Shown in pieces: positions 22,699 to 33,146 of a DNA stretch of 64,000 nt (within the stretch, counting starts at the first letter, position 1; every line of letters begins with the position of its first letter). Below the pieces are notes generated by a model that saw only the letters and a program-made list of their open reading frames with translations, was not told the DNA's origin and ran no database searches. The stretch is taken from NCBI RefSeq assembly GCF_018617855.1, contig NZ_JACSKY010000001.1:372001-436000 (forward strand). The letters run 5' to 3'. The DNA comes from Exiguobacterium qingdaonense (GTDB taxonomy: Bacteria > Bacillota > Bacilli > Exiguobacteriales > Exiguobacteriaceae). The position numbers and the translations under genes are program-made.

Positions 22699-22968
22699 TC
22701 ACCCGAAAATCGCAGCGATTCCGACTTGGGCCATTCGAAGAACGAATAAAGCGACGATTGGAGAGATATCAAGCATTCCACCGATTGGCGGGATGATTCG
22801 ACGAAACGGTGCCAAAAACGGTTCACACAAAGCCGATAAAATTTGTCCAAATTTTGATTCACGCGCGTTCGGGAACCATGATAATAAGATATAGCCGATA
22901 AGAATCCAGCTATAAATACCTAATAAGTCACTCAATGTGTTGCCTAAGGCAGGAATTACATTTTCCAT
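22699..22968 (-). CDS. ylmG: YggT-family membrane protein YlmG
   Basis: An 89-aa protein with two transmembrane helices (about 8-30 and 65-87) and the conserved segment PFLAPFRRIIPPIGG between them, typical of YggT/YlmG. Homologues affect division-ring or nucleoid organisation. It sits between sepF and ylmH with 3-4 nt gaps, so it is cotranscribed with them. Confidence 0.92.
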   Translation of the reverse strand: MENVIPALGNTLSDLLGIYSWILIGYILLSWFPNARESKFGQILSALCEPFLAPFRRIIPPIGGMLDISPIVALFVLRMAQVGIAAIFG

Positions 22969-22972
22969 TCAG

Positions 22973-23440
22973 TTACCACCCTTTACTGTGAAGTTCATCC
23001 TCCGAAATCAAGTTTGAGATTGAACCGGTCAATTCGACGTTGTTCGGAGTACACAGAATCGTGTTATGTCCAATCGAAGTCATCGATCCTTCGAGTGCGT
23101 ATACGACACCTGAAAGAAAGTTGACGACTTGACGAGATTGTTCTTTTGACATGCGTTGAAGATTGACGATGACCGCACGATTTTCTTTCAAGTGATCACT
23201 AATGTCTTGCGCTTCAGCAAACACACGTGGTTCAGCCAATACGACTTTAGAGCGATCTTTCTTTTTCGTATTTAGTGCCACGAGGTTGTTCGCTGACTTA
23301 GGACGATCATCCTGCTTTACGATCGATGTTTCGGTTGTAGAAGGTGCAGTGTTAGCGACGGCATACTCTTCTTCTTCGTACGTGTTGTTCGGATCTTCAT
23401 CGAGCCCAAAGAAATCTTTCATTTTGTTTTTGATTGACAT
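22973..23440 (-). CDS. sepF: Cell-division protein SepF
   Basis: SepF polymerises into arcs, binds the FtsZ C-terminus and anchors the Z-ring through an N-terminal amphipathic helix (MSIKNKMKDFFGL). The 155-aa protein has an acidic/disordered linker (about 15-60) and a C-terminal core domain with VIVNLQRMSKEQSRQVVNF. AAGGAGGAA precedes ATG 23440. Confidence 0.95.
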   Translation of the reverse strand: MSIKNKMKDFFGLDEDPNNTYEEEEYAVANTAPSTTETSIVKQDDRPKSANNLVALNTKKKDRSKVVLAEPRVFAEAQDISDHLKENRAVIVNLQRMSKEQSRQVVNFLSGVVYALEGSMTSIGHNTILCTPNNVELTGSISNLISEDELHSKGW

Positions 23441-23463
23441 AACGGATTCCTCCTTAAGATATA

Positions 23464-24117
23464 TTATTGCACAAGTACGGTACCAATACGAACAAACGAT
23501 GCGCCTTCTTCAATCGCGATTGGATAATCGTTTGACATCCCCATCGACAGTTCCGTGCAAGGTGCGTGCTCATACGCTTTAGCCATCACTTCATCACGGG
23601 CAACACGCAAACGGCGAAACGTGTCCCGAAGGATCGACTCTTCTTCCGTCAGCGGGGCCATCGTCATGAGCCCGATGATTCGAATATGGGAATATTGTTT
23701 ACAGTTCTCGATGAATGGAATGACTTCCTCTATTTCAAGACCATGTTTTGAATCTTCTCCTGACGTGTTCACTTGAACGAAACAATCTACCACTCGATTG
23801 GCTCGTTTATCAATCTCTGAAGCGAGAGACAATCGGTCGAGAGAATGGATCGCTGCGACGTGATCGATGATTTGCCTCACCTTTCGCGTCTGAAGCGTAC
23901 CGATGAAATGAAATCTTGCATCAGTCGGCATGACACCCACTTTCTCAAGCAAGGAATCCGGACGATTTTCACCGAAGTCACGAATGCCTTCCACATATAA
24001 GGCGTTCGCGACATCCACACCGACCGATTTGGTGACGGCGATGAGTGTCGGTTTCGTTTCTCGTTCGTGCGCTGACATAATCGATTGTACCTGTCTTACA
24101 TTATCTGAAATACTCAC
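23464..24117 (-). CDS. ylmE: PLP homeostasis protein, YggS/YlmE family
   Basis: A 217-aa fold-type III PLP-binding protein without known enzyme activity, needed for vitamin B6 and amino-acid homeostasis. The PLP lysine is Lys30 in LIAVTKSVG, and the family motifs FGENRPDSLL and SMGMSNDYPIAIEEG are present. The GTG start at 24117 overlaps the ylmD stop (TAGTG). Confidence 0.93.
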   Translation of the reverse strand: MSISDNVRQVQSIMSAHERETKPTLIAVTKSVGVDVANALYVEGIRDFGENRPDSLLEKVGVMPTDARFHFIGTLQTRKVRQIIDHVAAIHSLDRLSLASEIDKRANRVVDCFVQVNTSGEDSKHGLEIEEVIPFIENCKQYSHIRIIGLMTMAPLTEEESILRDTFRRLRVARDEVMAKAYEHAPCTELSMGMSNDYPIAIEEGASFVRIGTVLVQ

Positions 24118-24875
24118 TATTTACGCTCCTTGACGATGACTGCCGCAAATCGACGTGCTGTTTCCCCGTCCCGATATGAAAAGTAAGGGGCGTTTGCGCC
24201 AGTCGTTAATTTCGAATGACTGACCGAGATGTCATGCTCTTTTGCCAATACCTCATTGACGGTTTGAAGTGACAGATGAGCATGTTCGCCGGATTCATCT
24301 TGTACCGCTCGTTTATACGCAACCGACGAAACGTCATGGACGGCGTTTAACACACGGCGGTCGACCTCATAGTCATCCCCGGAAATAGATGGGCCGATTA
24401 GCATCTCGATCTCGGTTGCGTCGACTCCATGGTCTTTATACGCCTCTACCATGGATTGAACGATATTTCCGACGGTCCCTTTCCATCCAGCATGGGCAAT
24501 GCCAATCAGACCACGTTCCTTCGCACAAAAGAATAGCGGCACACAGTCAGCAAAGACGAGAGCTAATGGTAAATGCTCCTCTGTCGTCAATAGACCGTCC
24601 GTTTTTGAAATGGCCTCATCATAGAGGAACGCCCCTTTGCCTCGATCAATCGGTCCTACAAATTGGACGTTCGTGCCGTGAATTTGCTCAGCCCACACGG
24701 AATCTTCAAGTGACAGATTGGCTCGTTGAAAGAACAGTTGACGGTTTTGGACGACTCGGTCTATCTCATCTCCAACGTGTAGCCCGACGTTTCCGCCGTT
24801 GTGTCCGTTCGTTCGCGTCGTCACATAGGCGTGGTAGCGGTTTGTCTCAGTTTCCCATGTATGTAACAGTTGCAT
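24117..24875 (-). CDS. ylmD: Peptidoglycan editing factor PgeF / purine nucleosidase-like (YlmD)
   Basis: A 252-aa multicopper-polyphenol-oxidase-like (DUF152) protein with the zinc-binding motif FADCVPLFFC and AHAGWKGTVGNIV. Homologues in E. coli (PgeF/YfiH) edit misincorporated L-Ser in peptidoglycan precursors, and related proteins act on purine nucleosides. The role in this host is inferred. It follows ftsZ after a terminator and starts the ylmD-ylmE-sepF-ylmG-ylmH-divIVA run. Confidence 0.88.
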   Translation of the reverse strand: MQLLHTWETETNRYHAYVTTRTNGHNGGNVGLHVGDEIDRVVQNRQLFFQRANLSLEDSVWAEQIHGTNVQFVGPIDRGKGAFLYDEAISKTDGLLTTEEHLPLALVFADCVPLFFCAKERGLIGIAHAGWKGTVGNIVQSMVEAYKDHGVDATEIEMLIGPSISGDDYEVDRRVLNAVHDVSSVAYKRAVQDESGEHAHLSLQTVNEVLAKEHDISVSHSKLTTGANAPYFSYRDGETARRFAAVIVKERK

Positions 24876-24889
24876 CGGTCTCTCCTTTT

Positions 24890-24921
24890 AGAAAAAGGGA
24901 TGCCGCGTACCGGCACCCCTT
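24890..24921 (-). terminator. Terminator after ftsZ
   Basis: On the minus strand AAGGGGTGCC pairs with GGCATCCCTT (one G-U pair) followed by TTTC. It lies between the ftsZ stop and ylmD. Confidence 0.75.
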
Positions 24922-24927
24922 CGTTGT

Positions 24928-26070
24928 TCAATTACGGCGTTGTCTCACGAACGCAGGGATGTTGATCGTCTCGTCTGGGACGTCTCCTCCATACACAGGG
25001 CGATGGAAGTTCCCTTCGTCTTGTTGAGCCGCTTCATTTGCTTTTGGTTGGGGTTCCTTGTTCTCAACCTCAGGCTGTTTTTTAGGCTGTTGCAAGAACG
25101 GGTTCGTCCCTTGCGCTTCCTCAGCAAATTCAGTTGCGATCACGGTGACGATGATTTCATCGTTCAAGTTTTCATTGATGACCGAACCGAAAATCAAGTT
25201 CACTTCTTCATCCGCTGCACTTTGAACGATTTGAGCCGCTTCTGTCACTTCGAACAAGCTGAGGCTGAGTCCACCCGTGATATTCATCAAGACACCTTTC
25301 GCACCTTCGATAGAAGATTCGAGAAGTGGTGATGAGATTGCTTTTTTCGCTGCTTCGACGGCACGGTTTTCTCCCGTGGCGACACCGACTCCCATAAGGG
25401 CAGATCCTTTTTCTGTCATGATCGTCTTCACATCCGCAAAGTCAAGGTTGATGAGACCTGGGATGGCAATCAAGTCAGTAATCCCTTGTACACCTTGACG
25501 GAGTACGTTGTCTGCCTCGCGGAACGCCTCGATCATCGGCGTATTCCGTTCGACGATTTCAAGAAGTTTATCGTTCGGAATCACGATGAGCGTGTCTACC
25601 TTTTCTTTGAACGCTTGAATCCCGTGTTGTGCGTGCTGCATCCGTTTCCGACCTTCGAACATGAACGGTTTAGTGACAACACCGACCGTGAGCGCTCCGA
25701 TTTCTTTTGAGATCTCGGCGATGACCGGGGCAGCTCCGGTTCCGGTTCCGCCACCCATTCCAGCAGTGACGAAGACCATGTCGGCACCGTCAAGCGCTTC
25801 AATCAATTGTTCACGGCTTTCTTCTGCCGCTTTTTTACCGATATCCGGGTTCGCGCCTGCTCCGAGACCACGTGTCAATTTAGCACCAAGTTGAAGTTTC
25901 ACATCGGCTTTCGACATGTTCAACGCTTGTGCGTCCGTGTTGACGGCGATGAACTCGACGCCTTGTACACCATGTTCAATCATGCGGTTGACGGCGTTTG
26001 AACCACCGCCACCGACTCCAATTACTTTAATTTTTGCTACGGCGTCAATCGCCTCATCAAAGTACATCAT
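24928..26070 (-). CDS. ftsZ: Cell-division GTPase FtsZ
   Basis: FtsZ is the tubulin-like GTPase that forms the Z-ring. The 380-aa protein has the nucleotide-binding [11 protein letters not shown] and signature [10 protein letters not shown] motifs, a variable linker (about 320-365) and the conserved C-terminal peptide [15 protein letters not shown] that binds FtsA and SepF. The first of two tandem ATG codons is taken, with AGGGGGA 7 nt upstream. Confidence 0.98.
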   Translation of the reverse strand: MMYFDEAIDAVAKIKVIGVGGGGSNAVNRMIEHGVQGVEFIAVNTDAQALNMSKADVKLQLGAKLTRGLGAGANPDIGKKAAEESREQLIEALDGADMVFVTAGMGGGTGTGAAPVIAEISKEIGALTVGVVTKPFMFEGRKRMQHAQHGIQAFKEKVDTLIVIPNDKLLEIVERNTPMIEAFREADNVLRQGVQGITDLIAIPGLINLDFADVKTIMTEKGSALMGVGVATGENRAVEAAKKAISSPLLESSIEGAKGVLMNITGGLSLSLFEVTEAAQIVQSAADEEVNLIFGSVINENLNDEIIVTVIATEFAEEAQGTNPFLQQPKKQPEVENKEPQPKANEAAQQDEGNFHRPVYGGDVPDETINIPAFVRQRRN

Positions 26071-26116
26071 TCAGGTATCCCCCTACATATTTTCCAAGTT
26101 GTATTACACCATCAGC

Positions 26117-27403
26117 TTAAACGCCAAATAATTTTTCCATCAAACGACTGAATCCTTTTTTCGACTCTTGATCGGTCTCGTCCTCGTTCTCTCCAACAGG
26201 AGTATCGGTCGATTCTAGCTTCTTGTGAAGCATATCATGAGGAACTTCCGGTTTTTCGAGCTGAGATTTCGAGACGTGATGATCACTCATTAAAACGTAC
26301 TTCAATACACCGACTGCCGTAGCGTATTTTGGATGTCTGACGCCAATCGACGATGGTTGATACAGTCTCGTCTTTTGACCGATGATTCGAGTCGCTAACT
26401 CTTGAATGCCTGGGAGAGCAGCTGCCCCACCACAAAGTAAGTATCCGCCATTCAGCATCGGAACGCCTACTTTTTGAACCTTATTCAACATAAGAGTAAA
26501 CATTTCCTCTATTCTCGCTTCTAAAACATAGCTAATTTCTGACTGTGGTTCAAATCCGACTTCACCGTTGATATTCGTATATGAAAAACCTTCTGTCTCA
26601 TCAGCCATATCTTCAAGGGCAAGGCCGTATTCTTCTTTCGCCACTTTTGCGTCTTGATACTTACAGTTCAACTTGTAGACCAAGTCTCTCGTCATATGGT
26701 CCCCACCGACCGGGAGAATATACGAGTAGACGAGGTCTCCTCGATAAAATACCGAGACCGTCGTCTTTTCATGACCGACATCGACGAGCCCGATCCCTAA
26801 ATCAATTTCGTCTACAGAAGCCGCGCTCATACCGAGTGCGAGATTTCCTAGTACGAATCCTTCAAGGCGGAGCCCGGCCCGTTCAATCGAACGACGAATA
26901 CTATGTAAAATGGTCTTCGATCCTGTAACCATTTTTCCGTGCATCTCAAGTCGATAACCGATCATCCCGCGAGGGTCGATGACACCTGTTTGTTGATCCA
27001 CGGTGAATGAGGATGGAATGACATCGATCACACTCATCTCATCCGGTAATCGCATCACTTGTGCCGAATTGATCACTTCCATCACGTCTTCATCTGTAAT
27101 CTCTTGGTCTTCCCGCTTCACAGATGCAATTCCGTGGCACGGGGCAATTTGAATATGTTCCCCTTCGATGGCAACGTATACAGATCGAATTTGATTGCCT
27201 AATGATGTCTCGGCATGTTCAACAGCTTGCTTGATTGCTTGTACCGTTTTATCGATATCTACGACTGCGCCACGTTTTACACCCGCAGACGGTGCACACC
27301 CTTCTGCCAAAATATTAAGCGTTCCGCCGAGCAATTCACCGACGACGAGCTTAATCTCTGACGTTCCAATATCTAATGCGGCCACATAACCATTCGCTTC
27401 CAA
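26117..27403 (-). CDS. ftsA: Cell-division protein FtsA
   Basis: FtsA is an actin-like protein that tethers FtsZ to the membrane. The 428-aa product has the ATPase-core motif ALDIGTSEIKLVVGE at the N-terminus, the 1C domain, and a C-terminal amphipathic membrane helix (SRLMEKLFGV). It begins with TTG at 27403, preceded by GGAGGTG at about 10 nt; no better ATG exists. The B. subtilis sbp-ylxW-ylxX genes normally found upstream are absent. Confidence 0.97.
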   Translation of the reverse strand: MEANGYVAALDIGTSEIKLVVGELLGGTLNILAEGCAPSAGVKRGAVVDIDKTVQAIKQAVEHAETSLGNQIRSVYVAIEGEHIQIAPCHGIASVKREDQEITDEDVMEVINSAQVMRLPDEMSVIDVIPSSFTVDQQTGVIDPRGMIGYRLEMHGKMVTGSKTILHSIRRSIERAGLRLEGFVLGNLALGMSAASVDEIDLGIGLVDVGHEKTTVSVFYRGDLVYSYILPVGGDHMTRDLVYKLNCKYQDAKVAKEEYGLALEDMADETEGFSYTNINGEVGFEPQSEISYVLEARIEEMFTLMLNKVQKVGVPMLNGGYLLCGGAAALPGIQELATRIIGQKTRLYQPSSIGVRHPKYATAVGVLKYVLMSDHHVSKSQLEKPEVPHDMLHKKLESTDTPVGENEDETDQESKKGFSRLMEKLFGV

Positions 27404-27584
27404 AAGGGAAACACCTCCGCTCTATCATTTTTCCATTCAAATTGATTGGCATATATACAGATATCCAATAGGATTGTTAGTTTCGACAAGATATCTCACG
27501 TCTAAGTTTACAACAAATAAGATAGTGAGAAAAGGTAGAATCCTACAATTTAAGCGGTTTCGGGTTATCAATTCGTTTACAAAA

Positions 27585-27618
27585 CACAAAAAACAGCCCT
27601 AATTTGACTAAGGGCTGT
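27585..27618 (-). terminator. Terminator after divIB
   Basis: An 8-bp stem ACAGCCCT / AGGGCTGT with TTTTTT on the minus strand ends the rsmH-to-divIB transcript. ftsA must then have its own promoter in 27404-27584. A weak candidate there is TTGTTG-17-TATCTT. Confidence 0.85.
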
Positions 27619-27629
27619 AATATTGGAAA

Positions 27630-28400
27630 TTATTTCTCTGTTTTTTCATACGGGACGAAGTAAAATCCACCGTCCATGACGACAGTCCCACGCTCTCCTT
27701 TAGGGATGTTTTCATAGATTTTTCCATACTTTGAAACCGTCTCACTAAGTTTCAGAGTAGGTGTGAGTAACGTATTTCCGTCATTCATAAAGATTTCGTA
27801 TCGCGTCGGTTCTCCTTTTTGCTTCGACAGCATCACTTCTGACATACGTGCCCGAGTCGCATCGTCCACACCCTCTAGTTCACTTGCAATCTTCTCGAGT
27901 TCTTCCTCTGTGTTGAACTCTCGTAGAAGTGGTCCGTCTTTTAATTTTTTCGGATCGGTAATGGTGCCCGTCGGATGAAGTGACCCGTCCGCTAAAACGA
28001 CGACATCACCATGATCAGCCCGCGCATACGCAATCATCTTCTCCTCTGAAACATTGATTCGAACTTTGTTATACCAGGAACGGTCGATTTCCACCCGTTT
28101 GACACCGGGTAATTTTTCCATTTGCTCACTCATGTTCTTTGGTGATACGCTGATGAACTTTGTCGTCGTGTCGAGTTCCATATCTTGAAGCACATATGAT
28201 TCCTCTAACCAAAAGAGGCCGGACACGTTCACGTCCTTTACATCCGACATCGAAGTTTGCATATAGACCACGAGTAAGATGAGAACTCCAAACAATGAGA
28301 GCACAGAGAACATCCGACGGTTCGCTTTTTTTCGCCGTTGCTTCTTCATGTATGGAATGCGGTCTTCGAGACTACGCACCGTTCGTTGGCTAGGTTCCAT
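27630..28400 (-). CDS. divIB: Cell-division protein DivIB (FtsQ)
   Basis: DivIB is a bitopic divisome protein that complexes with FtsL and DivIC. The 256-aa protein has a basic cytoplasmic N-terminus, one TM helix (about 31-50), a POTRA domain starting at VKDVNVSGLFWLEESYV and the beta domain. AAAGGAG precedes ATG 28400. Confidence 0.93.
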   Translation of the reverse strand: MEPSQRTVRSLEDRIPYMKKQRRKKANRRMFSVLSLFGVLILLVVYMQTSMSDVKDVNVSGLFWLEESYVLQDMELDTTTKFISVSPKNMSEQMEKLPGVKRVEIDRSWYNKVRINVSEEKMIAYARADHGDVVVLADGSLHPTGTITDPKKLKDGPLLREFNTEEELEKIASELEGVDDATRARMSEVMLSKQKGEPTRYEIFMNDGNTLLTPTLKLSETVSKYGKIYENIPKGERGTVVMDGGFYFVPYEKTEK

Positions 28401-28414
28401 CGGATTCTACTCCT

Positions 28415-29491
28415 TTATCGAATGACTTCTTCTACGAGATTAGCTAAGGCGTCTGAAGCGTCTGGAAATCCAAGGGCACGGGAAGCGCTCGCCATCTCAT
28501 CTTTTCGTCCGAGTGCTTGACGAATCGCTTTTACGAGCTCCTCGCCCGTCAACGCTTCTTCTTTGACGAGTAGGGCCGCCCCACTCTCGACGAGGGCGGA
28601 AGCATTTTTTGTCTGGTGGTCTGCCGTCACGTATGGACTCGGGATCAATACGCTCGGCAAGCCGAGGGCTGTCAATTCTGAAATCGTCGATGCCCCGGCC
28701 CGTGAAATGACGAGTGACGTACAGGCAAGCAAGGACGGCATATCGTACACGTACGGATGGATGTGTACGTTGTCGGCACTTGGTGCCTGCCTCGATACAG
28801 AATCATAGTGCACTTTCCCCGTGACGTATAGCACATTGATCGGCAAAGCATCAAGCGCTGGAATCGCTTCAATGACCGCGCGGTTGATCGCCTCTGCTCC
28901 ACGGCTTCCACCGTAAATCAATACGATTGGTCGTTCGTCTAAGCGGTACTGTTCTCGTACACTGGCCACATCGACTTTCGTTTGCGACACTTCACTTCCA
29001 CGTGGATTTCCGATCAAGCGAACGTCCGCACCAGGAAAGTGGGTTTCCGACCCTTTGAACGAGAGAGCGACCCGGTCGGCTTTCTTTGATAAAAACTTGT
29101 TCGTCAGTCCCGGGATGCTGTTTTGTTCATGAAGAATCGTCGGAATACCAAGTTGTTGCGCCGTGTAAACGACCGGTCCAGATACGAACCCACCTGTTCC
29201 GATGACGACGTCCGGTTTGAACGCAGCCATGTCTTTCTTCAGTGACCGAACGGCTTTCAAGAACCAATAAGCCGTTTTTATATTTTCAAGCGAGAGTGAC
29301 CGTTTCAGACCCGCGATTTGAATCGATTTGAATGGAACGCCTGCTCGCGGTACGAGATCGGCTTCTAACCCATTCTCCGTCCCGACATATTGTACCTGTA
29401 AATCAGGATGCCGTTTTTGTAACGTAGCAATCAAAGCGAGCGCCGGGTAAATATGACCACCCGTCCCCCCACCTGAAACTATAATCCTCAT
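28415..29491 (-). CDS. murG: UDP-GlcNAc:undecaprenyl-pyrophosphoryl-MurNAc-pentapeptide GlcNAc transferase
   Basis: MurG converts lipid I to lipid II on the cytoplasmic membrane face. The 358-aa GT28-family protein has the N-terminal GGGTGGHIYPALAL motif and the UDP-GlcNAc-binding GGSRGAEAIN and SRAGASTISELTALG segments. It overlaps murD by 4 nt. In Bacillus spoVE intervenes between murD and murG; here it does not. Confidence 0.97.
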   Translation of the reverse strand: MRIIVSGGGTGGHIYPALALIATLQKRHPDLQVQYVGTENGLEADLVPRAGVPFKSIQIAGLKRSLSLENIKTAYWFLKAVRSLKKDMAAFKPDVVIGTGGFVSGPVVYTAQQLGIPTILHEQNSIPGLTNKFLSKKADRVALSFKGSETHFPGADVRLIGNPRGSEVSQTKVDVASVREQYRLDERPIVLIYGGSRGAEAINRAVIEAIPALDALPINVLYVTGKVHYDSVSRQAPSADNVHIHPYVYDMPSLLACTSLVISRAGASTISELTALGLPSVLIPSPYVTADHQTKNASALVESGAALLVKEEALTGEELVKAIRQALGRKDEMASASRALGFPDASDALANLVEEVIR

Positions 29492-30825
29492 CGGTTCGCC
29501 TCCTCATATTCCCGAACAAGTTTGACGAACTGTTCGCCTCTTTCTTCAAACGTTTTAAACTGGTCCCAGCTAGCACAAGCAGGGGATAGCAAGATGACAT
29601 CTTCTGCCTCGGACTGCTCAAACGCAAGCGGAACGGCTTCTTCCAACGTTTCAACAGCATATGATGGAATGTGCTCTGACGCCCCGAGCTCTTTAAATCG
29701 CTCGGCGGTCTCTCCGAACGCAACAATTACTTTGACGTTTGACAGCGCAGGCACGAGTGACGATAAATCCGCACCCCGCTCAAGCCCACCACAAAGCCAG
29801 ACAATCGGGGCATCGAATCCTCGTAGCGCCGCTTCAGCCGCCACGTTGTTCGTGGCCTTTGAATCATTGTAGACTGGACGTCCTAATACATTACCGAGAC
29901 TCTCGGTCCGGTGTGCGACCCCGCCGAAATTTCGAAGGACACGCTCGACATGTGTACGAGGGATGTGGAACGGTTCGATTAAGAGAAGGGCCGCCAAAAC
30001 GTTCTCGACGTTATGGGCACCACCTAATGCGAGTTCGTTTACTCGAATGATCCGTTCACCACGGACGGTGACCCACCCATCGACGACAGAGGCGTCACCT
30101 CGGTCGAAACTGAACGTATTCGGTTCGATTTGTCCCGGTACACGCTTCATCACCTCTCGGTCGGTCGCCTTGACGACGAGTTGGTCATCATTCGTCATTT
30201 GACGGAACAGGTTTCCTTTCGCGTCCGCATAAGCGTCGAAATCGCCGTGGTAATCCAAGTGGGCTTCTGATAAATTGAGTAACGCGGCCGAGTGGGGGTG
30301 GAATGACTCGACTCCCATCAGTTGAAAGCTGGATAGTTCGATGACAATCAAGTCGCCCGCTTTCGCTTCAGCTGCCACTTCAATCGCTGGAAATCCGATG
30401 TTCCCGGCAAGGTGTACGGGGCGTTCCCCACCTTGGAGTAGCTCATAGACGAGCGTCGTCGTCGTCGTTTTCCCGTTCGAACCCGTGATGGCGACGAAGT
30501 CCGCCTCGGTCGCAAAGTAGGCGAGTTCGACTTCGGTATAGATTGGGATATTACGAGACATCGCCTCTTGAAGCAATGGGATTTGATACGGGATTCCCGG
30601 ATTTTTGACGATCAAATCCGCTTCGTCTAATAAATCGAGCGGATGCTCATTATAGACTGAACGAATTCCGAGAGCTTGAATTTTCTTTTGTTCGTCTTCC
30701 GGTGGTACGTTACCCGTATTCACCGTCACGTCTGCACCTGCGTGGTGAAGATATGTCGCTGCTGCGATTCCGCTTTTTGCTGCGCCGAGGACGAGAACTT
30801 TTTTTCCATTCCATGTCTTTTCCAT
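29488..30825 (-). CDS. murD: UDP-N-acetylmuramoyl-L-alanine:D-glutamate ligase
   Basis: MurD adds D-Glu to UDP-MurNAc-L-Ala. The 445-aa Mur ligase has the ATP-binding loop ITGSNGKTTTTTLVY (about 113-127), the central-domain HLDYHGDFDAYADAK and the C-terminal domain NDSKATNNVAAEAAL. Start ATG 30825 is preferred over in-frame GTG 30834 because AAGGGTG falls just upstream of it. Confidence 0.97.
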   Translation of the reverse strand: MEKTWNGKKVLVLGAAKSGIAAATYLHHAGADVTVNTGNVPPEDEQKKIQALGIRSVYNEHPLDLLDEADLIVKNPGIPYQIPLLQEAMSRNIPIYTEVELAYFATEADFVAITGSNGKTTTTTLVYELLQGGERPVHLAGNIGFPAIEVAAEAKAGDLIVIELSSFQLMGVESFHPHSAALLNLSEAHLDYHGDFDAYADAKGNLFRQMTNDDQLVVKATDREVMKRVPGQIEPNTFSFDRGDASVVDGWVTVRGERIIRVNELALGGAHNVENVLAALLLIEPFHIPRTHVERVLRNFGGVAHRTESLGNVLGRPVYNDSKATNNVAAEAALRGFDAPIVWLCGGLERGADLSSLVPALSNVKVIVAFGETAERFKELGASEHIPSYAVETLEEAVPLAFEQSEAEDVILLSPACASWDQFKTFEERGEQFVKLVREYEEANR

Positions 30826-30838
30826 CTGTCTCACCCTT

Positions 30839-31798
30839 TTATATGAGTAATAATGATAAACCGGCCGTAATTAAACTAATTCCACTAAACGTGAGTACGA
30901 TGCGCCATTCAGACCAACCGACCATCTCAAAGTGATGATGAATCGGACTCATCTTGAAGAGACGTTTACCTGTCGTCTTGAACGAGATCACCTGCAAAAT
31001 CACACTTAACGTCTCGATGACGAAGATGATGCCAACGAAGACGAGAAGCAACTCAAGCTTCAACATGAGGGCGAGACCGGCAACGGCTCCACCTAACGCG
31101 AGTGATCCGGTATCACCCATGAAAATCTTCGCCGGATATTTGTTGAAGACGAGGAATCCGATTAACGAACCGACGACCGCAAACGCGAACCACGCGATGC
31201 CGAGCTCGTCTTGCGCGAGGGCATAAATCCCAAAGAAGGTGAACGTCGGGATGGCCGAGAACGAGACGAGTCCGTCTAGCCCGTCCGTCAAATTGACGGC
31301 GTTAGAGAATCCGACGAGCCAGAAAATGACGATGGCGATATAAAACCATCCTGTATCGAACGACATTGACGTGAATGGGATAGAAATCGATGTATCAAGT
31401 TCTCCTCCGAGAGATAAGAACCATGCGAACAATACCGACACGACAATTTGACCAATCAACTTTTGGAGTGAGGTCAATCCAAGGTTTCGTTTGTTGACGA
31501 CTTTGATGTAATCATCTAAAAATCCGATGACCCCGAACGCCATCGTGACGAATAGAAGCGTACCGAATCCGGCGACCGCTTCCCCAAAGATGACGGACAC
31601 GACGAAACCAACGATGATGGCGAGCAGGATGACAATCCCGCCCATCGTCGGTGTACCCGATTTCTTCTGGTGCCACCCTGGACCTTCGTCACGAATCTCT
31701 TGCCCGAACTTCAACTGTCGAAGCGCCGGAATCGCACGCGGCATGGCGACCAAGACACTTAATAATGAACTGATTAATACGATTAAACTGATTAACAT
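30839..31798 (-). CDS. mraY: Phospho-MurNAc-pentapeptide translocase
   Basis: MraY transfers phospho-MurNAc-pentapeptide to undecaprenyl phosphate, making lipid I. The 319-aa polytopic protein (about 10 TM helices) has the catalytic segments [20 protein letters not shown] and [12 protein letters not shown], and the SPIHHHFEM loop. It lies between murF and murD. Confidence 0.98.
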   Translation of the reverse strand: MLISLIVLISSLLSVLVAMPRAIPALRQLKFGQEIRDEGPGWHQKKSGTPTMGGIVILLAIIVGFVVSVIFGEAVAGFGTLLFVTMAFGVIGFLDDYIKVVNKRNLGLTSLQKLIGQIVVSVLFAWFLSLGGELDTSISIPFTSMSFDTGWFYIAIVIFWLVGFSNAVNLTDGLDGLVSFSAIPTFTFFGIYALAQDELGIAWFAFAVVGSLIGFLVFNKYPAKIFMGDTGSLALGGAVAGLALMLKLELLLVFVGIIFVIETLSVILQVISFKTTGKRLFKMSPIHHHFEMVGWSEWRIVLTFSGISLITAGLSLLLI

Positions 31799-31819
31799 GT
31801 TGCTACCTCACTACTCTTT

Positions 31820-33124
31820 TTATTGAAGAAGACGCTCAAGCGCCAGTCCTCGAGATGCCTTTAACAATACCACAGTATCCGGTCGTTGATAATGATAGAG
31901 AAGCGCCTTCGCCTCCTCGACCGTCGAAACTGTTTTTACGTTCACTCGTGACTCTTGAATCCCATTCGCAATCCATTTCGCTTTTTCCCCGACGAGGATG
32001 CAATCTGTCACCGGGGGCGCCACGACGCGACCCACTTGTTCATGTTGCATCTGTTCATCGTTACCGAGCTCATACATATCACCGAGGATGAGCACACGTT
32101 TCGAGAACCCTTCAAGTGACTTGACCGTCTCAATCGCCGCAATCATTGACGTCGGACTCGCATTGTATGCATCGTTAATGAGATGGGCATCACCGAACAT
32201 TTGCTTTTCCATCCGCATCGATGTCAATTTGATTCGCGAAAGCCCCCGTTGAATCATCTCGTGATCGAGCCCGAGCTCAAGACCACACGCAATCGCGTAA
32301 GCGGCGTTTCGAATCTGATGGGCACCGAGTACCTTCAACTCATATAAGGTACCGTTATATTTGAAGATGGACGCATCGAATGTCGTCTCGACCACCTCGA
32401 TTTTCCCATCAGCCGTCTCGTCGTATCCGACCCGGTATCCTTGACCTGCCAAAAGCGGTTCATCCGCATCGACAATCAGTCGACCGTCCGGTTTCAAGCC
32501 GGATTTGATTTCAAGTTTCGCTTTTGCGATGCCTGAACGACCTCCGACCTGTTCACCGTGGGACTCTCCAATATTCGTTACAAACGCCACATCGGGCTTG
32601 GCGAGTTGTGATAAACATTCGATTTGACCGAATCCGTTCATTCCCATTTCAAGGACGGCCACTTCTGTATCTCGTGGCATTCTGAGGACGGTAAGCGGTA
32701 AACCGACATCAGAGTTGAAGTTCCCTGCTGTCTTATGTGTCTTGAATTTCTCTTCGAGTACGCCAGCGACCATGTCTTTCGTCGAAGTTTTACCGTTCGA
32801 ACCCGTAATCGCGACTACGAGCGGATTGATTTCTTCCAAATATCTTGCCGCCGCCGTCTGCAATGCTTCAACCGTTGATTTTACGGGGATGACAACGAGA
32901 TTGTCTGGTTGAGGACGCCCTTCTTCCCAGAACGTGACAATCGCACCTTTTTGAGTGGCCGCTTCGATAAAATCATGCCCGTCTACCCGTTCACCGACGA
33001 TCGGGACAAAAAGACCTGCTTCATTTTCATCTCGTGAATCGGTGGCGACACGCTCGACGAGTCGGTCATCGCTCAACTCGACACCAAACCATGATGCTAA
33101 TTTCTGAACTGTCAATTGTTCCAT
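31820..33124 (-). CDS. murF: UDP-MurNAc-tripeptide:D-Ala-D-Ala ligase
   Basis: MurF adds D-Ala-D-Ala to form the UDP-MurNAc pentapeptide. The 434-aa protein has the ATP loop AITGSNGKTSTKDM (about 104-117), GNFNSDVGLPLTVL, and the MurF-specific NDAYNASPTSM, so it is not the expected neighbour MurE. No murE lies next to it. Confidence 0.95.
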   Translation of the reverse strand: MEQLTVQKLASWFGVELSDDRLVERVATDSRDENEAGLFVPIVGERVDGHDFIEAATQKGAIVTFWEEGRPQPDNLVVIPVKSTVEALQTAAARYLEEINPLVVAITGSNGKTSTKDMVAGVLEEKFKTHKTAGNFNSDVGLPLTVLRMPRDTEVAVLEMGMNGFGQIECLSQLAKPDVAFVTNIGESHGEQVGGRSGIAKAKLEIKSGLKPDGRLIVDADEPLLAGQGYRVGYDETADGKIEVVETTFDASIFKYNGTLYELKVLGAHQIRNAAYAIACGLELGLDHEMIQRGLSRIKLTSMRMEKQMFGDAHLINDAYNASPTSMIAAIETVKSLEGFSKRVLILGDMYELGNDEQMQHEQVGRVVAPPVTDCILVGEKAKWIANGIQESRVNVKTVSTVEEAKALLYHYQRPDTVVLLKASRGLALERLLQ

Positions 33125-33146
33125 CTATAATTCCTCCTCATACATA

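Noticed and set aside
27404-27584. Possible small genes (sbp, ylxW/ylxX equivalents) between divIB and ftsA
   Set aside because: No frame over 30 codons with a ribosome-binding site is seen; only AT-rich sequence and a weak promoter candidate.
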